A stretch of DNA of 34,224 bases from JAVBNU01 sp031551265 (GCA_031551265.1 JAVBNU010000029.1:1-34224), one strand, 5' to 3'; positions 14,161-21,732 are shown, counted from the stretch's first letter. Program-made: numbers and translations. Notes: generated by a model from the sequence alone, not told the origin.

Positions 14161-14233
14161 TGTCATTGCGAACGAATGTGAAGCAATCCAGTTTTATATT
14201 TTCTGGACTGCCGCGCTAACGCTCGCAGTGACA
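14161..14233. repeat. Long palindromic dispersed repeat (TGTCATTGCGA family)
   Basis: A 31-nt left arm (14161-14191) starting TGTCATTGCGAACG and ending AATCCAG is the imperfect complement of the 31-nt right arm (14203-14233), which ends CTCGCAGTGACA; an 11-nt A/T loop separates them. The end sequence TGTCATTGCGA...AATCCAG matches a palindrome type known from many unrelated bacterial genomes. It lies between bioD and leuS, with no gene nearby in 14134-14441. Confidence 0.75.
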
Positions 14234-14308
14234 GTATGCTACGATGCAAATGTGTTACACATTGTAGAGTGGCATCAAACAAATTTATTTTTATTATATA
14301 ATCAGAAA

Positions 14309-14333
14309 TGTAGGGTAGGCTTTTGCCCACCAA
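14309..14333 (+). repeat. TGTAGGGT...CACCAA small palindrome, copy 1
   Basis: TGTAGGGT, then GGC-TTTT-GCC, then CACCAA: a hairpin with a TTTT loop and one mismatched pair in the stem. It shares its ends with the copies at 14338, 16961, 17564, 17621 and 17656. Confidence 0.65.
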
Positions 14334-14337
14334 CAAA

Positions 14338-14363
14338 GTAGGGTGCGTCCCACGCACCAAAGA
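14338..14363 (+). repeat. TGTAGGGT...CACCAA small palindrome, copy 2
   Basis: GTAGGGTGCGT-CCC-ACGCACCAAAG. The stem GGTGCGT/ACGCACC is perfect. It is the reverse complement of the 17656-17680 copy over the shared core. Confidence 0.75.
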
Positions 14364-14374
14364 GAATGTAAGAA

Positions 14375-14400
14375 TGCAGGTTGGGGTTTCCACCCCAACA
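14375..14400 (-). repeat. GTTGGGGT-N4-ACCCCAAC palindromic repeat, copy 2
   Basis: The palindrome GTTGGGGT-TTCC-ACCCCAAC lies at 14380-14399. Read on the minus strand, 26 bases match the in-gene copy at 2848-2873 with two differences. It lies in the leader of leuS, about 40 nt before its start codon. Confidence 0.8.
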
Positions 14401-14441
14401 TCATATACACCCCACCAATTCGAAAAGAGAAGGAGCATAAC

Positions 14442-16955
14442 GTGATTACCGAACAATATTTTCCGCAGGAAATAGAGACAAAACGCCAAAAAATATGGGA
14501 AGACGAAAAAATTGGTCGTGCCGACGACAAATCAGACAAGCCTAAATATTATGCGTTATCTATGTTTCCATACCCATCAGGCAGGCTGCATATGGGGCAC
14601 GTTCGGAATTACACAATCACCGATGTTATAGCGCGTTACAAAAAAATGCACGGGTTTGAGGTGTTACACCCGATGGGTTGGGATAGCTTCGGACTTCCCG
14701 CTGAAAATGCAGCGATGCAAAAAGGTGTTGATCCCGCAAAATGGACACTTGAAAATATTGAGTATATGAAAATACAGCTTAAAAAACTCGGACTGATGTA
14801 TGATTGGGATAGAGAATTTGCAACCTGCAAGCCTGATTATTATAAATGGACTCAATGGTTATTTTTGCAATTCTATAAAAAAGGTTTAGCTTACAAAAAA
14901 GAAGCTGCCGTTAACTGGTGTAACGAGTGTGCAACGGTTTTGGCTAACGAACAAGTAATTGATAACAAATGCTGGAGATGCGATCAGGAGGTTGAGCGTA
15001 AATACTTGTCTCAATGGTTCTTAAAAATCACTGAATATGCAGAAGAATTACTTAATGACATTGATAAGCTAGAAGGCTGGCCTGACAGCGTAAAAATAAT
15101 GCAGCGCAATTGGATTGGTAAATCTACAGGCGCTATATTAAAGTTTAAAGTAAAAGAAATCGAAGGGCTTGAAATTCCTGTCTACACTACGCGTCCTGAC
15201 ACTGCATATGGTATCACATATATGGTTGTTGCGCCTGAGTACGCTGATATTGAGAAATTGACAACACCTGAAAACAAAGCAAAAGTTGAAGAATATCGTC
15301 AAAATGCTCGTAAAATGAGTGAAATTGAACGACTTTCAACTGAGCGCACAAAAACGGGCGTCCCTTTGGGCACACATTTTATTAATCCTCTCAATGGTGA
15401 TGTATTACCGATTTGGACAGCTGATTATGCGCTTGCTGAATACGGTACAGGTGCAGTTATGGCCGTACCGGCACATGATGAGCGTGATTTTGAGTTCGCA
15501 AAAAAATATACTTTGCCGATAAAAACAGTTATTCAAAATCCTGAAAACCCATCTGATTGTCAGGAGAATGCGTATATTGAACCCGGTATTATGGTAAATT
15601 CGGGTGAGTGCAACGGGCTGGAAAATGAAGCAGGCAAAAAAGCCGTTACTGAAATTGCAATCAAAGGTGGTTTTGGTGAGTTTAAAACACAATATAGATT
15701 ACGCGACTGGCTGATTTCACGTCAACGCTATTGGGGTTCACCTATTCCTGTCGTTTATTGTGACAAGTGCGGTATTCAGCCTGTAAATGAGTCTGAACTC
15801 CCCGTTCTATTGCCTACGGATGTTGACTTTAACCCTGATGCAATGAAAAATGTCGAAGCCGGCATGAGCAAATCACCGATTCTGACATCCAAAACGTTCT
15901 TAAATACAACCTGCCCGGCATGTGGCAGCGCGGCTAAGCGTGAAACTGATACGATGGATACGTTTATTTGCTCAAGCTGGTATTATTTGCGTTTTGCTGA
16001 TGCAAATAATACAGAGAAACCGTTTTCTCGTGATTTAGTTAATAAATGGCTGCCTGTTGACCAGTATGTTGGCGGGATTGAGCACGCTATTTTGCATTTA
16101 TTGTATTCAAGATTTTTCACAAAAGCTTTAAAAGATATGCAGTTGCTTGATTTTGATGAGCCGTTTAAAAATCTTTTAACTCAGGGCATGGTTTTAAAAG
16201 ATGGTGCTAAAATGTCGAAATCTAAAGGTAACACAGTTGATCCTGACGAAATTTTTGAAAATTACGGCGCTGATACAGCAAGGCTGTTCATTATTTCCGA
16301 TTCGCCTCCGGCGCGTGATTTTGACTGGAGTGATGCAGGTGTGGAAGGATGTTATAAATTCCTCAATCGTGTTTGGAGATTATTTTCAAACAATCAAAGT
16401 AATATAACTCTTGAATACAAAGTGCCTGATGTTAAAGAATTGAGCAAGGAAAACGAAAACTTGGTTCGTGAAACACACATAACAATCAAAAAAATAACTC
16501 AGGATATCTCATGCGAGTTTCAGTTTAATACAGTAATCTCTAAATATCGTGAGTTTACAAATGCACTATACGATTATGCAGGTAAGAAAAAAGATTTTTC
16601 TGAGCAGGACAAGCAAGTTTTCAGCTTTGCCGTGATTACGCTTTTGAGATTAATGGCGCCAGTTACAGTACATATGTCTGATGAGATTTATTCACAGCTT
16701 GGTGCAAGTGAGTTAATCCAAGAAACAAAATGGCCCGAGTTTGACGAGAATTTGGCAAAGACAAACTCTATCCAGCTTGTTATACAGGTTAACGGTAAAA
16801 CCAGAGATATAATTGAAGTTGACGCAGAGACTAATCAGGAAGAGCTGAAAAAACTGGCTTTGGCAAGTCCAAAAGTTACGCAGTTTACAGAAGGTATGGA
16901 AATCGTAAAAGTAATTGTTGTTCCGAACCGCCTGGTAAATGTTGTAGCGAAGTAA
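14442..16955 (+). CDS. leuS: Leucyl-tRNA synthetase
   Basis: A class I aminoacyl-tRNA synthetase of 837 residues (bacterial LeuRS is usually 800-870) that charges tRNA-Leu. The HIGH motif is HMGH at about residues 50-53 within SMFPYPSGRLHMGHVRNYT, and KMSKSKGN lies at about residue 590. Between them are the CP1 editing domain (TTRPDTAYGITYMVVAPEYA) and WCNECATVLANEQV with paired cysteines. The C-terminus ends in the LeuRS-specific domain with NGKTRDIIEVDAE. The start is GTG at 14442, chosen because AAGGAG (14430-14435) precedes it by 6 nt. The open frame continues upstream to 14343, but only through two palindromic repeats, so that extension is not coding. The leader carries several hairpins, which may influence expression. 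Confidence 0.96.
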   Translation: MITEQYFPQEIETKRQKIWEDEKIGRADDKSDKPKYYALSMFPYPSGRLHMGHVRNYTITDVIARYKKMHGFEVLHPMGWDSFGLPAENAAMQKGVDPAKWTLENIEYMKIQLKKLGLMYDWDREFATCKPDYYKWTQWLFLQFYKKGLAYKKEAAVNWCNECATVLANEQVIDNKCWRCDQEVERKYLSQWFLKITEYAEELLNDIDKLEGWPDSVKIMQRNWIGKSTGAILKFKVKEIEGLEIPVYTTRPDTAYGITYMVVAPEYADIEKLTTPENKAKVEEYRQNARKMSEIERLSTERTKTGVPLGTHFINPLNGDVLPIWTADYALAEYGTGAVMAVPAHDERDFEFAKKYTLPIKTVIQNPENPSDCQENAYIEPGIMVNSGECNGLENEAGKKAVTEIAIKGGFGEFKTQYRLRDWLISRQRYWGSPIPVVYCDKCGIQPVNESELPVLLPTDVDFNPDAMKNVEAGMSKSPILTSKTFLNTTCPACGSAAKRETDTMDTFICSSWYYLRFADANNTEKPFSRDLVNKWLPVDQYVGGIEHAILHLLYSRFFTKALKDMQLLDFDEPFKNLLTQGMVLKDGAKMSKSKGNTVDPDEIFENYGADTARLFIISDSPPARDFDWSDAGVEGCYKFLNRVWRLFSNNQSNITLEYKVPDVKELSKENENLVRETHITIKKITQDISCEFQFNTVISKYREFTNALYDYAGKKKDFSEQDKQVFSFAVITLLRLMAPVTVHMSDEIYSQLGASELIQETKWPEFDENLAKTNSIQLVIQVNGKTRDIIEVDAETNQEELKKLALASPKVTQFTEGMEIVKVIVVPNRLVNVVAK

Positions 16956-16960
16956 TTTGT

Positions 16961-16990
16961 TTTGGTGCAGTGGTGACTGCACCCTACAAA
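16961..16990 (-). repeat. TGTAGGGT...CACCAA small palindrome, copy 3 (inverted)
   Basis: TTTGGTGCAGT-GGT-GACTGCACCCTACAAA: perfect 8-base arms GGTGCAGT and ACTGCACC around a short centre (16964-16983). It follows the leuS stop by 5 nt and has no T-run, so it is not a classic terminator, though the hairpin could act as a transcript end. Confidence 0.7.
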
Positions 16991-17001
16991 TGTTACAGAT
17001 G

Positions 17002-17229
17002 TTAAATTCTTAAAGTACACATTATTTCATCAAAGTCAGAAGTCGCGCGTTCAATTTTCTCTTCTAAAATAAGCGCAATATTTACGTAATCGCCATATTT
17101 ACCACCATCGTAAACTCCCATGCTCTCGACTAGCACACGCGATAAGGTGCTGATTCGGTCAAGTTTGAACGAAATTTCTTCCATTTGTGCTTCTATTTTG
17201 GAAATTCTTATTCTTTTTTTACCAGACAT
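17002..17229 (-). CDS. Small charged protein, unknown function
   Basis: A 75-residue protein I do not recognise: a basic N-terminus (MSGKKRIRISK) followed by an amphipathic helix (IEAQMEEISFKLDRISTLSR) and a second charged helix (LEEKIERATSDFDEIM). It looks like a small coiled-coil or helical-hairpin protein. Evidence that it is real is good: AAAGG lies 8 nt before the ATG, and a near-consensus promoter (TTGACT, 17 bp, TATAAT on the minus strand, 17319-17314 and 17296-17291) lies about 60 nt upstream. It is divergent from the small HTH gene at 17340, and a palindrome overlaps its -10 box. This suggests a regulated pair of unknown purpose, possibly a small toxin-antitoxin or prophage remnant. 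Confidence 0.65.
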   Translation of the reverse strand: MSGKKRIRISKIEAQMEEISFKLDRISTLSRVLVESMGVYDGGKYGDYVNIALILEEKIERATSDFDEIMCTLRI

Positions 17230-17269
17230 GGCTTTACCTTTCTTAATAAATCACATTAATTTTAAATTT

Positions 17270-17319
17270 AATTACATCAAATTTAATGTAATTATAAATA
17301 GTTTTATAGCAAAAGTCAA
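17270..17319 (-). promoter_or_regulatory. Promoter with overlapping palindromic operator between two divergent small genes
   Basis: On the minus strand TTGACT (complement of 17314-17319) and TATAAT (complement of 17291-17296) are exactly 17 bp apart. A 24-bp palindrome, AATTACAT-N8-ATGTAATT (17270-17293), overlaps the -10 and the expected start point. The location suits a repressor, the obvious candidate being the HTH protein encoded just to the right. A TATAAT at 17328-17333 ends 6 nt before the HTH gene ATG and could give a leaderless transcript, but lacks a good -35. Confidence 0.7.
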
Positions 17320-17339
17320 CAATTCGATATAATAAAAAA

Positions 17340-17552
17340 ATGAATATAGATTCAAAGCAACAATTAAAGGTAATATTAGCGTTAGAAAACTTGTCGTTAT
17401 CAAGTTTAGCAAGATTGCTTACTGAAAAGACAGGTAAAAAGTGGTACCAACAAACGCTGTTCACAAAGCTCAAAAACGGCAATTTACGCTACGATGAAAT
17501 GAAGTTGATTTGTGACCTTTTAGGTTACGAAATCGTTGTAAAAAAACGGTAA
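17340..17552 (+). CDS. Small HTH (XRE-like) DNA-binding protein
   Basis: A 70-residue protein built as a single helix-turn-helix domain: an N-terminal helix (QQLKVILALENLSLSSLARLL) where LSLSSLARLLTEKTG is the HTH, a recognition helix region YQQTLFTKLKNGN, and LRYDEMKLICDLLGYEIVVK at the end. This arrangement is like the small cytoplasmic XRE/Cro-type proteins of phage and plasmid origin. It probably regulates itself and the divergent 17229 gene through the palindrome at 17270-17293. The ATG lies only 7 nt after a TATAAT, with no Shine-Dalgarno, so a leaderless mRNA is possible. A second copy of its last nine codons occurs at 17588-17615 with only synonymous changes. Confidence 0.7.
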   Translation: MNIDSKQQLKVILALENLSLSSLARLLTEKTGKKWYQQTLFTKLKNGNLRYDEMKLICDLLGYEIVVKKR

Positions 17553-17563
17553 ATTATTTATTT

Positions 17564-17586
17564 CGGTGCGTGTGACGCACCCTACA
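17564..17586 (-). repeat. TGTAGGGT...CACCAA small palindrome, copy 4 (inverted)
   Basis: CGGTGCGT-GTG-ACGCACCCTACA, directly after the HTH gene. The stem GGTGCGT/ACGCACC is perfect. Confidence 0.75.
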
Positions 17587-17587
17587 G

Positions 17588-17615
17588 CTACGAGATTGTT
17601 GTGAAAAAACGGTAG
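17588..17615 (+). pseudogene. Duplicated tail of the small HTH gene
   Basis: These 28 bases align without gaps to 17525-17552, the end of the HTH gene. The two copies differ at 5 positions, all of them third codon positions: GAA/GAG, ATC/ATT, GTA/GTG, TAA/TAG, and the last base of the preceding Gly codon. Both encode YEIVVKKR and a stop. The second copy has no start or body, so it is the leftover end of a second, diverged gene copy. Confidence 0.7.
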
Positions 17616-17620
17616 GCTAA

Positions 17621-17650
17621 TTTTGGTGGGTAAAAGGGCTCACCTTACAA
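17621..17650 (-). repeat. TGTAGGGT...CACCAA-like palindrome, copy 5 (degenerate, inverted)
   Basis: TTTTGGTGGG-TAAAAG-GGCTCACCTTACAA resembles the 14309 copy in reverse orientation, with several changes in the stem. Confidence 0.5.
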
Positions 17651-17655
17651 TTTGC

Positions 17656-17680
17656 TTCGGTGCGTGGGACGCACCCTACA
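17656..17680 (-). repeat. TGTAGGGT...CACCAA small palindrome, copy 6 (inverted)
   Basis: TTCGGTGCGT-GGG-ACGCACCCTACA, just after the end of the sigma factor gene. It is the exact inverse of the 14338 copy over its core. It could form a hairpin for the sigma factor transcript but has no T-run. Confidence 0.75.
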
Positions 17681-17688
17681 TTTCTAAA

Positions 17689-18693
17689 TCAGTTACCGAT
17701 ATAATTTTTTAAACTTCTATTAAAATTGGAGTTTTTACAAAGTTTTTTGAGCTTGCTTATCGCGCGGTTTTCAATTTGGCGAATACGCTCACGCGAAACG
17801 CTATAAATTGAGCCGATTTCTTCCAGAGTTTTTTTAGTGCCGTTATCGTCCAGGCCAAAGCGCATAATTAAAACGTCTTTTTCTTTTTGGCTCAAATGAC
17901 TCAACATTTTTTGAATATCATCGAATAAATTTTCCTGAGTAACTTTTGTATCAGGTGAGAGCGTGCTTTCATCCACGATAAAGTCGCCTAGTTTTGAGTT
18001 CTCGTCTTTTTGTGTTGTTGGCGTTTCAATACTGATGGTTGCTTGAGCGGCTTTAACCAGCTGTGAAAGCTTGTTGACCGAGATGCCGACTTTCGCCGCA
18101 ATCTCGTCTTTCGTTGGCACGCGACCATGCTCGGTTGTCAGATCAATAGTTACTTTTTTAATCTTGCTCAGTGTTTCAATCATGTGCACAGGCAGTCTGA
18201 TGATTCTTGATTTGTCAGCGATTGAGCGTGTAATTGATTGCTGAATCCACCATGTAGCATATGTCGAGAACTTGTAGCCTTTGCTGTAGTCAAATTTCTC
18301 GGCCGCTTTCATCAGCCCCATGTTGCCTTCCTGAATCAAATCAAGGAACGAAAGTCCGCGTCCGATGTATTTTTTGGCTATACTTACAACCAGTCGTAAG
18401 TTAGCATTTACTAATTTTTCTTTTGCAGGTTCAGAGTTTTTTTCCTTGATTTCACGTGCAATCTCGAGTTCTTCATCTATGCTTAGCAACGGAATTTTGC
18501 CAATCTGCTGCAAATAAATTTTAACGGAGTCATCAGCAACGGCCGAAGTTAAGTTTTCACTGACTTGCGGCTCTGACTCAGCAAGGATTATTTCACCCTC
18601 ATCCTGAGTTTCCTGAATATCCTCCAACAATTTTGATTCTTCTGCTTCAGAGACTTCATTCTCTTCATCATATTTATCAATTTTTTTAGCCAT
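17689..18693 (-). CDS. rpoD: RNA polymerase sigma-70 factor, primary (RpoD/SigA) type
   Basis: A 334-residue sigma factor with all conserved regions of a group 1 or 2 sigma. An acidic N-terminus is followed by region 1.2 (DDSVKIYLQQIGKIPLLS). Region 2 is ANLRLVVSIAKKYIGRGLSF through KFSTYATWWIQQSITR; region 3 includes RVPTKDEIAAKVGIS. Region 4.2 is TLEEIGSIYSVSRERIRQIE, with the DNA-binding helix. RTRE-like and RPVH motifs are as in housekeeping sigmas (IIRLPVHM). It is shorter than proteobacterial RpoD because it lacks the long region 1.1 and non-conserved insert, like SigA of Gram-positives and cyanobacteria. Strong TATAAT-type -10 boxes elsewhere in the window fit recognition by such a sigma. 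It lies 29 nt after rlmB. A group 2 paralog is the main alternative. Confidence 0.88.
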   Translation of the reverse strand: MAKKIDKYDEENEVSEAEESKLLEDIQETQDEGEIILAESEPQVSENLTSAVADDSVKIYLQQIGKIPLLSIDEELEIAREIKEKNSEPAKEKLVNANLRLVVSIAKKYIGRGLSFLDLIQEGNMGLMKAAEKFDYSKGYKFSTYATWWIQQSITRSIADKSRIIRLPVHMIETLSKIKKVTIDLTTEHGRVPTKDEIAAKVGISVNKLSQLVKAAQATISIETPTTQKDENSKLGDFIVDESTLSPDTKVTQENLFDDIQKMLSHLSQKEKDVLIMRFGLDDNGTKKTLEEIGSIYSVSRERIRQIENRAISKLKKLCKNSNFNRSLKNYIGN

Positions 18694-18722
18694 TTTTACC
18701 CCATTAAAATCTTCAAGTAATA

Positions 18723-19475
18723 TTATACAATATTTTTTGACTTTTGCACTAATTGTTTAATTACTTCATAAATTAATATCGCAGCAGCATTAGAAACATT
18801 TAGTGAATTGAAGCGGTTGAACATAGGAATTTTTACCGTAAAATCCGCAATATTCATAATTGTTTTTGAAACACCCGCATCTTCCCCGCCCAATACAACA
18901 GCTAAATTCATATCTGTGTAATCAACGTCAAAATAATTATCTTTACCTTTAGCATCTGAGGCAATTATCCAGTAGTCGTGTCTTTTAAGTTTTTCCAGAG
19001 CACTGCTCAGGCTATTGACAGCAATGATAGGAATGTGGTTGACAGCTCCTGCGCTTGTTTTTTCGACAGTGGCATTAATCGGTGAATTCTTGCGCACAGA
19101 CATCATAATCGCGTCAAAACCGGCGCACACACACGTACGAATGATAGAGCCAAGATTATGCGGGTCTTGTACTCCATCCAGCACAAGAATTTTGGCATGC
19201 TCTTTTTTCGTCTCAAGAAAATCAGCCAACTCCATATACTCTATCGGTGACACAAATGCAATTATGCCCTGATGATTGTACTCGCGGTACATCTGGAATT
19301 TTTCTTTCGGCAAAAATTGAAACACTACTTTTTTATTCTTTGCTAAATCTATTATTTCGTTAGTTTTGACGTCATTGTTGACGTTTTTGGAAATAATTAT
19401 CTTGTTTATATTTCGCTTGCCTGACTTCAGCGCTTCAAGGACACTGTTTTTTCCATATACAAAATCATTACTCAT
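18723..19475 (-). CDS. rlmB: 23S rRNA (guanosine-2'-O-)-methyltransferase, SpoU/TrmH family
   Basis: A 250-residue SPOUT methyltransferase, probably RlmB, which methylates G2251 of 23S rRNA in the peptidyl transferase region. The N-terminal RNA-binding part begins FVYGKNSVLEALKSGKRNIN, characteristic of RlmB. The catalytic knot shows the three SpoU motifs: DPHNLGSIIRTC (about 120-131), LAVVLGGEDAGVS (about 195-207) and IPMFNRFNSLNVSNAAAILIY (about 215-235). Length matches RlmB (about 245). A candidate promoter on the minus strand, TTGTAA and TATAAT (19527-19532 and 19502-19507), has a 19-bp spacer. It is followed by the sigma factor gene with a 29-nt gap and may be co-transcribed with it. Confidence 0.88.
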   Translation of the reverse strand: MSNDFVYGKNSVLEALKSGKRNINKIIISKNVNNDVKTNEIIDLAKNKKVVFQFLPKEKFQMYREYNHQGIIAFVSPIEYMELADFLETKKEHAKILVLDGVQDPHNLGSIIRTCVCAGFDAIMMSVRKNSPINATVEKTSAGAVNHIPIIAVNSLSSALEKLKRHDYWIIASDAKGKDNYFDVDYTDMNLAVVLGGEDAGVSKTIMNIADFTVKIPMFNRFNSLNVSNAAAILIYEVIKQLVQKSKNIV

Positions 19476-19501
19476 CGTGACTACTTTCTTTTCTAATGTT
19501 C

Positions 19502-19532
19502 ATTATACGATATTACATCATGTTGGTTACAA
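19502..19532 (-). promoter_or_regulatory. Candidate promoter for rlmB
   Basis: TTGTAA (complement of 19527-19532) and TATAAT (complement of 19502-19507) with a long 19-bp spacer, ending about 27 nt before the rlmB start. The match is weaker than the other promoters named here because of the spacer. Confidence 0.4.
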
Positions 19533-19812
19533 ATGAAAACATCATTTGATTTATTAAGATATATTACAAAAATTGCAAGTATGAATTTTAAGCGTTAATG
19601 CTTAGCTTTTCAGAAAACACTTTTCGATGTTCAAAGGTTATTTTTACTTTTTAGATACAAATTTTTGTAGAATGAAACAGAAAAAAATACTTTGAATGCT
19701 TTATTTTTTTGTATAATCCTCTGAATTGTGGACTTATTAAAAAGATTTTTGTATAATAATTAATATAGAATTAAAATCATTGTATATTAGAGAAATAAAG
19801 AATATAGTTGGC
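19533..19812 (+). other. Intergenic region with two TATAAT boxes upstream of the pilus genes
   Basis: No gene is visible in this 280-nt, very AT-rich stretch. TATAAT occurs at 19712-19717 and 19752-19757, both with GT before it, about 60-100 nt ahead of the pilus protein start; neither has a good -35. It is probably the promoter region of the pilMN-pilO-pdxJ operon. Confidence 0.4.
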
Positions 19813-21711
19813 ATGCAAGAGATAATTAAAAAGTTTTTTAAAACGAATAAACAACTAATGGGAGTATCTATCACGCCTGAGGCAGGGATAGAGGCTATAC
19901 TTTTTGATGGAAAATCCAAAACTGTTAAGGGTTACTCGCATAAAGATGTTCCATTCAACCAACTCACCAAGATGCCTGAGGATGATGATGAATTTAGTCA
20001 GGCTATTGAAGAAATAATGAATGACTTGAGTATAGTCCCAGGGACTCCTGTTATCATTAACTTACCAAGTTTTATTTTCGGATTTTTAGATACTGATACA
20101 GTTTACGACCAAACTGAAAGTGGCATATACTCAAGCATAGTCTCTGAGGTCGAACAGTCCTATATGTTCAAGCAAAATGTTCCTATTCCGGGTTATGCGT
20201 TTATGAATTCAAATTTAACCGGTAAAGGTCGTATTGCTTATTGTGCCGTTCAAAAAGCTTTAGTTGAGCGTGTAAAAGAGATATTTTATTCGCTGGAATT
20301 AGTGCCTGTCGCGATTGAGAACAGTTATTCATCAATAATGAAAACTGTTGAGTACTTCGGGTTGGCTTCAAGCGAAATGTCTTCAAGTTCAAACTGGGGA
20401 TTGATTTCTATCAATCAGAACTCGTATTCAATATTCTCGTTTGTCGGCAACAACTTAACCGACATTTATGAAGATCCTGTTGCTATTAAAACCTTTGAAA
20501 AAGATGAGGTAAATTATGCTGTAGCGTCTGTTATTAATTCCAACCTGCAGTATTACAATTTTTCGTCGCTGATAATCGTTAATAACTCCTCAGATATCAA
20601 TGCACAGGAATTAGCAAAACAGTTTGATGTAAGCGGATGCCGCGTAAGTGCGTATGAAAACAATGGCAAGCGTGCTGAGACATTCTTTAACGCATCGGCG
20701 CAGGTCGTAAATGATGTCCAAAAAATAAGCATGTTCGTTTTGGGTGCGGCCATTTATAACTTGCAGGAAGAGTACATTCTGCGTTTCAATCTGAACGACA
20801 GCGATGGTGACGATGAGACACAAGGTGATTTTAACTTCTTAGGCGTTCCTATTGAGTTAAACGATGAAAATTATGTTAAAATTCTTGTGCTTATATTCAT
20901 AGTGTGTGCTATACCTTTTGGCGCAGTATTTTCCGTTGCTAAATATTTAGACGGCATGTACACCACTGAAACAAGCAAGTTAAACAATGAAATAGCCGAA
21001 TTTGAAAGAAGAATTGCTGCTGCGCAAATACCTAAAGATACAGAAGTTAAATTTAATCCGATTGATGAAATTGCCAAAATAGTAAAAAGCAATGAATATA
21101 ATCTTTCTTGCTATGGCACACTGGGAGTAGAAATACCACCAAGCATGTGGCTTACATATTTCTACGGCAATCAGGACAGCGCAACATTAATCAGAGGACG
21201 CGCATATCATGTTGAAGATGTTTATAGATTCTACCGCAGTGTAAAATCTGTATTAAATAATGATATGTTGAGTCTTTCTAAAATAAGTTTAGTGAGCGAT
21301 TTTTCCTCAGGGCGTGATGCATATGAATTCGAAATTACCAATAATATGTATGATTCAATACTGGATGCACTGAAATCTCATGATAAAGATTATTTGGAAC
21401 TCGAAAAAGGCTTGAAAGAACTCGTAGAAACAGATTACCAAAACAGTTATCTGCCTACGCTGCCTGTATCTGACGGTACTGTTGTTTCTCCTATCGTGAG
21501 AACTGAAGCTGAAAGACAAAAGAAAAAAGAGGAAGCCGCATCAAAATTAAAAGAAAAAGATGTTAAAACTTATACAGCACCGGGCATGCTTCCACCAAAC
21601 GTACAGAACAGCTTGCCGCCCAGTATAAATATGCCGCCTGCAGAAATGCCTGCACCGCCGCCTAATATGAATATGCCGGCTCCTGATACAATGCCGTTAC
21701 CTCCAACATAG
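19813..21711 (+). CDS. PilM-PilN-type fusion (GspL-like layout), type IV pilus or type II secretion
   Basis: A 632-residue protein. The first 350 residues resemble the actin-like PilM fold: MGVSITPEAGIEAILFDG at the start, NLPSFIFGFLDTD, VEQSYMFKQNVPIPGY and later ENSYSSIMKTVEYFGLA. A single membrane segment at about residues 356-378 (KILVLIFIVCAIPFGAVF) is followed by a PilN-like coiled-coil and periplasmic region (LNNEIAEFERRIAAAQIP). The tail from about residue 586 is rich in Pro, Met and Asn (LPPSINMPPAEMPAPPPN). In most bacteria PilM and PilN are separate; a single cytoplasmic-plus-periplasmic chain is the GspL arrangement. The ATG at 19813 was chosen over a TTG at 19780. It probably anchors the assembly ATPase to the inner membrane. 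A PilO-like gene follows after 21 nt. Confidence 0.75.
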   Translation: MQEIIKKFFKTNKQLMGVSITPEAGIEAILFDGKSKTVKGYSHKDVPFNQLTKMPEDDDEFSQAIEEIMNDLSIVPGTPVIINLPSFIFGFLDTDTVYDQTESGIYSSIVSEVEQSYMFKQNVPIPGYAFMNSNLTGKGRIAYCAVQKALVERVKEIFYSLELVPVAIENSYSSIMKTVEYFGLASSEMSSSSNWGLISINQNSYSIFSFVGNNLTDIYEDPVAIKTFEKDEVNYAVASVINSNLQYYNFSSLIIVNNSSDINAQELAKQFDVSGCRVSAYENNGKRAETFFNASAQVVNDVQKISMFVLGAAIYNLQEEYILRFNLNDSDGDDETQGDFNFLGVPIELNDENYVKILVLIFIVCAIPFGAVFSVAKYLDGMYTTETSKLNNEIAEFERRIAAAQIPKDTEVKFNPIDEIAKIVKSNEYNLSCYGTLGVEIPPSMWLTYFYGNQDSATLIRGRAYHVEDVYRFYRSVKSVLNNDMLSLSKISLVSDFSSGRDAYEFEITNNMYDSILDALKSHDKDYLELEKGLKELVETDYQNSYLPTLPVSDGTVVSPIVRTEAERQKKKEEAASKLKEKDVKTYTAPGMLPPNVQNSLPPSINMPPAEMPAPPPNMNMPAPDTMPLPPT

Positions 21712-21732
21712 TGTGTGATAGAAAGGTAAATC

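Noticed and set aside
14343..14441. Upstream in-frame extension of leuS (about 33 residues)
   Set aside because: It is translated mostly from palindromic repeats, and a good AAGGAG site precedes the GTG at 14442, which gives a normal LeuRS N-terminus.
14161..17680. CRISPR-like arrangement of repeats around leuS
   Set aside because: The repeats vary in sequence, switch orientation and have no constant spacer length; no cas genes are near. They are dispersed palindromes.
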